Assembly (NCBI GenBank): GCA_910592205.1
Contig: CAJVPJ010000882.1
Coordinates: 1 to 15,164, forward strand
Source of the DNA: Paraglomus occultum
Lineage: Eukaryota > Glomeromycota > Glomeromycetes > Paraglomerales > Paraglomeraceae
Direction of reading: 5' to 3'
Length of the DNA: 15,164 nt
Below are positions 10,790-15,164 of the stretch, one piece after another. Position numbers and translations under genes: made by a program. The stretch's first letter is position 1, and each line of letters begins with the position of its first letter. Under the pieces are notes generated by a model. The model ran no database searches, was not told where the DNA came from, and saw nothing but the letters and a program-made list of their open reading frames with translations.

Positions 10790-12067
10790 TCAATTAAAAC
10801 CGCCACCGCTTACGAGGACACTTTTATAACCTGGTAGATAACCACCAAAGTCCATGAAAAAATTACACCGAAAATCAATGCCTATAGTCCAAAGTTTCGA
10901 CAAAGTTTAGCGATTTCGAGCGCAATTGCGCATTCTAATTGTTTGATAGCTGATTCAACTTACTTTAGTCAGCAAACAACCATTCAGATACCATGGTATT
11001 GCGGCCCGTCTTTCCTGCTGAAAGTCTGTCGTTACTATGTCAATCGGAACATTGTCTAAAGTTTGCAAAGCAAACAGATCTTTATGAGCCAGCTGTTGAT
11101 ATTCGGCCATATAATTAAGCGGTGATCCAATACCGTGTTGACCTTGGATTGTCAGAGCCTTTTTGCTGATAACTATGGTGGAATGAAATGTGAGTGTTAA
11201 TTCTATGTCAAAAAGAAGAGCACCCCAAGCCGTCGCAAGTTCTAAGCATCAGCCAATTGCATTGTCCAGCCTAATTATAATGTGTTACCTGTACCTGTAA
11301 CAGGAGTCGTCCCGTTTAAGAAATCTACTTATTAATATAAAGTTATTCTGGAACACATCTTCGAGGTCTTATTGTAATTTTATGGTTAAGCGAATTCTAT
11401 TAATTATCAAAAGAACACTGAGCAAAACATAGAGTCAAAAAAAATTCCTCTAACTATAACTATCAGATTTCCGAAATAATATATTAATATTTTAACCTTA
11501 ACACGAAATAATCAAGTCTATTCATGTTGATCCCTTAACGTTGCGGTGCTAATTTTTTTGCGATGCCAGCTTCAGAGTATCGCCCTTGGTTTCTTTCTAT
11601 GCTCGATCAATCCATTTCGTGTTGAATTAACACATAGCTATATTTACAAAAAATGCCATTGTTAATTTGATGAGCACATAAATAATGAAAACATATAAGT
11701 ACTTGCTCATTGTCTATTACCTCATATAACCACACATATCAATTCATTTTTCGGTAGGCAGAAATGATCAACCTCGAATAACCTGTGTACGCCTGGAATT
11801 GAATGATTAGCCTCCTCATTATATTATTTTAATACAAATTTATGTAACGCATACTTCTAAAATCCACCATTGTTAGTGACAATCCGGTTTTAAACCAAGT
11901 CTTTAAAAAGTTGTCGGCGTGCATCAGCTTCTTCTATGACAATATTATTATATACTTGCATCCTTGATATCATCATCCACGCTTTTTTTCTGCGTTGCAC
12001 CCGGTCTAGCTCCCTCACCACAAACTATAGGGTAGTTTACCACGTTATTGAGAAATCGGCCCGTATT
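10790..12067 (-). CDS. Unidentified multi-exon gene (exon chain, ends uncertain)
   Basis: I do not recognise the family. The strongest part is an exon at 10964-11241: 92 open codons between a good AG and GTAAGT, with segments WGALLFDIELTLTFHST, QHGIGSPLNYMAEYQQ and ERRAAIPWYLNGCLLTK. Upstream a 36-nt exon (11289-11324, FLNGTTPVTGT) joins in phase through a 47-nt intron. Farther upstream, candidates at 11540-11596 (GRYSEAGIAKKLAPQ) and 11956-12067 (NYPIVCGEGARPGATQKKS) also join in phase, through longer introns of about 215 and 360 nt that could hide further exons. Downstream, after the AG at 10882, two frames stay open: one ends at 10810 with a hydrophobic tail, the other at 10790 with MDFGGYLPGYKSVLVSGGG. 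The phase-consistent frame is the first. No start codon was found, and a mariner relic sits immediately upstream and may have interrupted the gene. Confidence 0.45.
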
Positions 12068-12216
12068 CTAGTTCCATGACCTTTCAGAAGCATTTCACCA
12101 CTATATAATATGAAAGCATTTTATTAATAATGTAATTTATGTAGATAAACGTAGGTTCAAAGCTACTTACTATATGTAATCAACCTTGGCAAAATTCCGC
12201 AATGCCGAATCAATTA

Positions 12217-12990
12217 TAGGGTGTACAAACTGATTACGTAGGCGGTTCAATTTTGCGTATAAAAATTTTATTTAACATAATAAACATCAATCTAACTATT
12301 TTATTCTTTTAAAATACTCTCTTTAACTTCCATACTACGTCTCAGCCTTTTACGTTGAGTCTGAAAATACTCAGCATACTCTTTTTATGGTATGCTGTTG
12401 GTCTTTAAATTTATAACATAGCTGAACATTTTGAACCTTTTTCCACCAAGTTTTTAAATAAAAAAAAGTTACCCAATACCAGATCAGGACTATGTATAGT
12501 AGAGAGAAGTATAACTCGTTCTTCCTGAAAGTACTTGGTGACAATTTTTGACATGTGTGGCATATGAGGGGGGTTCCATTTAAACATGCTTTCTTCAAAA
12601 TGTAAAGTTGTTTTATACTTCCCAATTGAGATAGAAATAACTCCCTGAACGTTTTCAATGCTGATATGGGTGTCATTATGTATAATATCTTAACGATATT
12701 AACGTTCGAAAATGTAACAGCTTTGCGAGGACATCTAGAATGGTGTGCATCTTTTGATGCTTGATTGCCCGGCTTCGAATGCTTCAATATAGCAGTAAAT
12801 AGTACGTTTGAATAGTGCTTTAGTTCCCTCAGCAATAACTAACTCTTTGTGAATATCGCCCGCTCCTTTACCCGTTTTTCCAGCGAACCCAGGTATAGTA
12901 TCGACGAGTAAAATTTCCACAGTTTTCAGTAGACAAATTTCAAAAAAAATTTTCTCGATAACCATCAAATTAAAATGGGTCAATTTTTTT
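12217..12990 (-). mobile_element. Degraded mariner-type DNA transposon, internally deleted
   Basis: Minus-strand reading in shifting frames recovers pieces of a mariner-family transposase in the right order. The downstream end carries a TIR-like stretch starting TAGGGTGTACAAAC at 12217, next to TA. The upstream end is not clear; TAATCAGT at 13023-13030 matches part of the left end in inverted orientation and could be its remnant, beside the Tc1-like element beginning at 13044. The element is non-autonomous and old, with frameshifts and a missing centre. Confidence 0.65.
12301..12983 (-). pseudogene. Mariner transposase relic (frameshifted, centre deleted)
   Basis: The N-terminal DNA-binding part reads GAGDIHKELV and YIEAFEAGQSSIK in one frame, then shifts to RCPRKAVTFSNVNIVK, the hinge after the first helix-turn-helix. 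After the second helix region the frame changes again to MSKIVTKYFQEERVILL and HSPDLVLGNFFLFKNL. This last block is the mariner signature carrying the third catalytic aspartate (GAT at 12483-12485). The C-terminus RLRRSMEVKESILKE ends at TAA 12301. The segment with the first two catalytic aspartates is missing, and at least two frameshifts are present, so no functional enzyme can be made. The mariner assignment rests on recalled family motifs and should be confirmed by a profile search. Confidence 0.75.
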
Positions 12991-13043
12991 ATGTGTGACT
13001 CAAGCTTTAATATAAATATTTATAATCAGTGGTTGCTGAAATA

Positions 13044-13119
13044 CACTAAGTATTGGTCACCCTAACTTTATTAATTGCTCCAAAGTGTACATAATAATTG
13101 AGACTAAAATTTTTATATG
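13044..13119. repeat. Left terminal inverted repeat of the Tc1-like element
   Basis: It pairs with 13873-13958. It starts CACTA and continues AGTATTGGTCACCCTAAC, whereas the right copy has CCTGGACAAA inserted after CACTA. This 10-bp loss lies near the very tip. Confidence 0.9.
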
Positions 13120-13154
13120 CTATAGTCTAACTTGTTATGAATCTATATATAAAA

Positions 13155-13776
13155 TTAATACTTCGTTGACCAGCCTTTGCTTGCAATACATGCTTTGACC
13201 CTTCTAGGCATACTTTTAATTAAATTCATTAAAACATTGTTGGGAATTTGGCTCCATTCCTCCTGTAATGCTGTCTCAAGTTTCCTTACATTTTTAGGTA
13301 AAGTCGAACGGTTATTAATGCGTCTTTTCAGTTCTGACCATAAATGTTCAATAGGGTTTAAATCCTGTCTTTCAATACACCAGTTTAGGCGATTTACTCT
13401 TTCCTGATCAGTAAGTAAAGGCTTGGATGTCGGAATGCGAGAAAAAAATAATAATTTCGTGTAGATTTTTCCTAATAGTTTTAGTAGAAACATCAAACCC
13501 GGTTCTTTTATTAAACAGTTTTTTGAGTTGTTCAGCTGATTTTTTGTTTGTTTTGCTTAACAATCCGCTTTAATACTTGCTTATGCTCAAGATTTAAAAG
13601 TTTTGGGCGGCCACTGCGTGGTTGGATTGTGAGACTTTTTTTTTTCGAGAAGATTTTGAATCGTTTGCGTTACTGTTGTTCTAGGAAAGCCAAGCGTCTT
13701 AAATATGCTCGTTTTGTAGTTCCACTTTTAGAAACCACAATAATTTGGCCGCGTTCAGCTTCAGTTAAGTCAGACA
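13155..13776 (-). pseudogene. Tc1-like transposase relic (DDE centre deleted, frameshifts and stops)
   Basis: Reading from ATG at 13776: MSDLTEAERGQIIVVSKSG opens the N-terminal helix-turn-helix. The frame is broken by stops, then resumes in other frames with PRSGRPKLLNLEHKQVLKRI, FSRIPTSKPLLTDQERVNRL and NWCIERQ. From there it jumps directly to DLNPIEHLWSELKRRI. The first two catalytic aspartates normally lie between those last two blocks and are absent; the third acidic residue survives (GAA at 13347-13349). The C-terminus ends at TAA 13155. The intact DLNPIEHLW block and the 114-codon open 3' end suggest a fairly recent loss. The copy cannot make active transposase but could be moved in trans if its ends still bind. 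Confidence 0.9.
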
Positions 13777-13872
13777 TTTTCAAAGTAAAGATTAAAATTA
13801 ACTGATTCAGTTTATTATATTGCTTACAGAAGAAATAAATATAAACAATACGTAAAAAATATATGCACGTTT

Positions 13873-13958
13873 CATATAAAAATTTTAATCCCAAGTATTA
13901 TGTACACTTTTGAGCAATTAATAAAGTTAGGGTAACCGATACTTTTGTCCAGGTAGTG
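13873..13958. repeat. Right terminal inverted repeat of the Tc1-like element
   Basis: This full-length 86-bp copy ends in GGTAGTG next to the TA at 13959-13960. It matches the left repeat apart from the 10-bp gap and about six substitutions. Confidence 0.9.
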
Positions 13959-14156
13959 TATGTACATTGTGTCAAAACTTTTTAAACCCCCCCACGTAAG
14001 ATGCGGTTTCTCAAGAATTGTAATATCCCTCAACGGATTAAGATCCTTCAATGAAACGCTTTTAAACTAAAACGAATAAAAAATAGTGGACAAATATTAC
14101 TATAATAAGTTGCGTAAGTTCTCTCTTGCCCTTACAATTTAGGTAAAGTTCCTGTA

Positions 14157-14354
14157 CAGTCGCACCTCTATTTAAGAACCAAGTTGGGACCATAGTGATT
14201 TTTTGAAAAAAAAATGTTCTTATGAAGAGATGTTCTTTTATAAAGGTTTTTTTTTATAAGTTTAATAATAATTGGGTCTTTGATGCAATTTTCTTGTGAA
14301 GAGGTTTTTATATGACGTTTTTTTATAGAGGGTTCTTTTATGGAGGTACAACTG
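14157..14354. mobile_element. Pogo/Tigger-like MITE, 198 bp
   Basis: It is flanked by TA on both sides (14155-14156 and 14355-14356). The ends are inverted repeats: CAGTCGCACCTCTATTTAAG on the left and CAGTTGTACCTCCATAAAAG on the right (reverse complement), with 19 of the first 24 positions matching. CAGTNGNACCTC ends are typical of pogo/Tigger-type elements. The interior has no coding capacity but carries repeated subterminal GTTCTT-TAT-GAGG motifs. It is therefore a non-autonomous miniature element. Confidence 0.82.
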
Positions 14355-14392
14355 TATTAATTTTTTAATATTTTTTAAGTGTTCTGAATCAC

Positions 14393-15164
14393 ATTCATTG
14401 AAATCTATATTGTTGATGGCATTATCCCAGCCCTGCGCAGTGAAGTCTTTGTTGAAAAATAATGTAAGATATTAATGTTCGTGGATATTATCCGTAATAT
14501 AGTTGTCAATTTTGTCAAAAACTTTGTGTAAAATAAAATGGGTTTTTTGAAGTTCCAAATCCAGAAATAATAAAAATTTTAATTTTGGATGTATGTCTGT
14601 TGTACCTCAGTTGGGGACCTGTCTCAGTTCTGGACTGAGACAACTGAGTTCTGGACTGAATGCCTGGTCTATTATAGATGTCTTAGGGAATCGACTTAAA
14701 AAGATTTTTGTAACTTCCTTTATGACAGATGAGTCTTCAAAAATCTTGATTTTCAGAGCCCCTAATGTCATGATCGTTATTCAAAGACTGGAGTATATCA
14801 AGACCTTTTTGTCAATAACAACATTTAATGCAACATTGACTTTACAGCCTGTACATTCGGATGATTATCAACGTCGCATTCTGACGCCGACTCGAAACGA
14901 AGGACTATTATTGTCTACGCAATTTCGATCAACTGGACCGCATGTACGACGACGTTGGTGTTGTTCACATGATTAAATATTACACTTTCGTTTTAATCTG
15001 CCACAATAATTAATATGGAGTGCACTCTGCTAAGAGAAAATTCTCTGAAATTTCTGTCGGTGAGCTTGACTGCTCTAAGTTGAGGCAAACTGTGCCTATT
15101 TATTACTTTTGGTGTCGCTTCAGATGCTTCTAATATTTTGGTCTTAGTCTTATGCATTTACGTC
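14393..15164. other. Right-end segment with weak, conflicting coding signals
   Basis: A plus-strand frame stays open for 127 residues (14593-14976), but its composition resembles no family I know. On the minus strand 14607-14771 encodes a more protein-like 54 residues containing GALKIKIFEDSSVIKE and FSPELSCLSPELRQ, with an in-frame stop just upstream. Plus-strand frame 14893-14994 also looks coding-like (LRNFDQLDRMYDDVGVVHM). These could be exons of one gene continuing past the edge, a decayed transposon, or chance. I do not assign a gene. Confidence 0.25.
14621..14641. repeat. 8-bp perfect hairpin followed by a partial direct repeat
   Basis: GTCTCAGT and ACTGAGAC pair across a 5-nt loop TCTGG. 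The motif AGTTCTGGACTGA then recurs about 20 nt downstream (to about 14659). On the minus strand this duplication encodes the repeated SPEL seen there. Confidence 0.6.

Larger units (their letters stand above)
13044..13958 (-). mobile_element. Tc1-like DNA transposon, 915 bp, internally deleted
   Basis: The element is bounded by TA dinucleotides at 13042-13043 and 13959-13960, as expected for Tc1/mariner target duplication. Its terminal inverted repeats are 76 bp (left) and 86 bp (right) with about six mismatches; the left copy lacks 10 bp near its tip. The single transposase gene inside is broken. At 915 bp it is shorter than typical intact Tc1 elements (about 1.3-1.7 kb), consistent with loss of the middle of the gene. 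Confidence 0.92.

Noticed and set aside
11878-11955. A 22-nt intron (GTATAT...CATAG) leading to a tail EADARRQLFKDLV
   Set aside because: It would be far shorter than any secure intron here. The tail looks protein-like, but splicing at that size is implausible without transcript evidence.
12171-12271. Possible upstream exon of the unidentified minus-strand gene, ending at a GTAAGT donor
   Set aside because: Most of it overlaps the TIR-like left end of the mariner relic, and the donor phase does not fit the next candidate exon in the best frame.
12371-12835. 154-residue minus-strand open frame, one of the longest in the window
   Set aside because: It reads through mariner transposase remains, partly in the wrong frame. 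The conserved third-aspartate block lies in another frame, so it is a relic, not a gene.
1-15164. CRISPR arrays, bacterial operons, tRNA or rRNA genes
   Set aside because: The sequence is eukaryotic with spliced genes. I saw no regularly spaced repeats, no cloverleaf with an intact T-arm motif, and no rRNA-like stretch.

Overview
This is nuclear eukaryotic DNA. Most genes are split by short GT-AG introns, and the intergenic stretches are AT-rich. Two housekeeping genes, RNA polymerase II subunit RPB2 and a cytoplasmic dynein light intermediate chain, plus a Yia6/NDT-type mitochondrial NAD carrier, fit best with an early-diverging fungus such as Mucoromycota or Glomeromycotina. That lineage guess is an inference; another small-genome opisthokont cannot be excluded from the sequence alone.

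Layout. Positions 1-2353 (minus) hold the 5' part of RPB2: nine exons, about 461 codons, running off the left edge. Positions 2778-5186 (minus) hold a complete eight-exon dynein light intermediate chain of 573 residues. After about 1.7 kb with no convincing gene (one stretch is open on both strands), positions 6918-8550 (plus) encode a five-exon mitochondrial carrier of 313-336 residues. All three models were built by joining exons at GT-AG sites in consistent phase, guided by family conservation.

The right half (8.6-15.2 kb) is gene-poor and transposon-rich. It holds the last two exons of an unidentified plus-strand gene (9586-10022) and a chain of exon candidates of a second unidentified gene on the minus strand (10790-12067). 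Then come a decayed mariner-type element (about 12217-12990), a Tc1-like element (13044-13958) with matching inverted repeats but a transposase lacking its middle, and a 198-bp pogo/Tigger-like MITE (14157-14354). Both transposase relics lost the central part of the DDE domain, so neither element can move by itself. The last 0.8 kb has only weak, conflicting coding signals.

The genes do not form an operon or pathway. RPB2 and the dynein gene are tandem neighbours with separate roles (transcription; minus-end microtubule transport), and the carrier is transcribed away from them. The main leads for novelty are the two unidentified genes.
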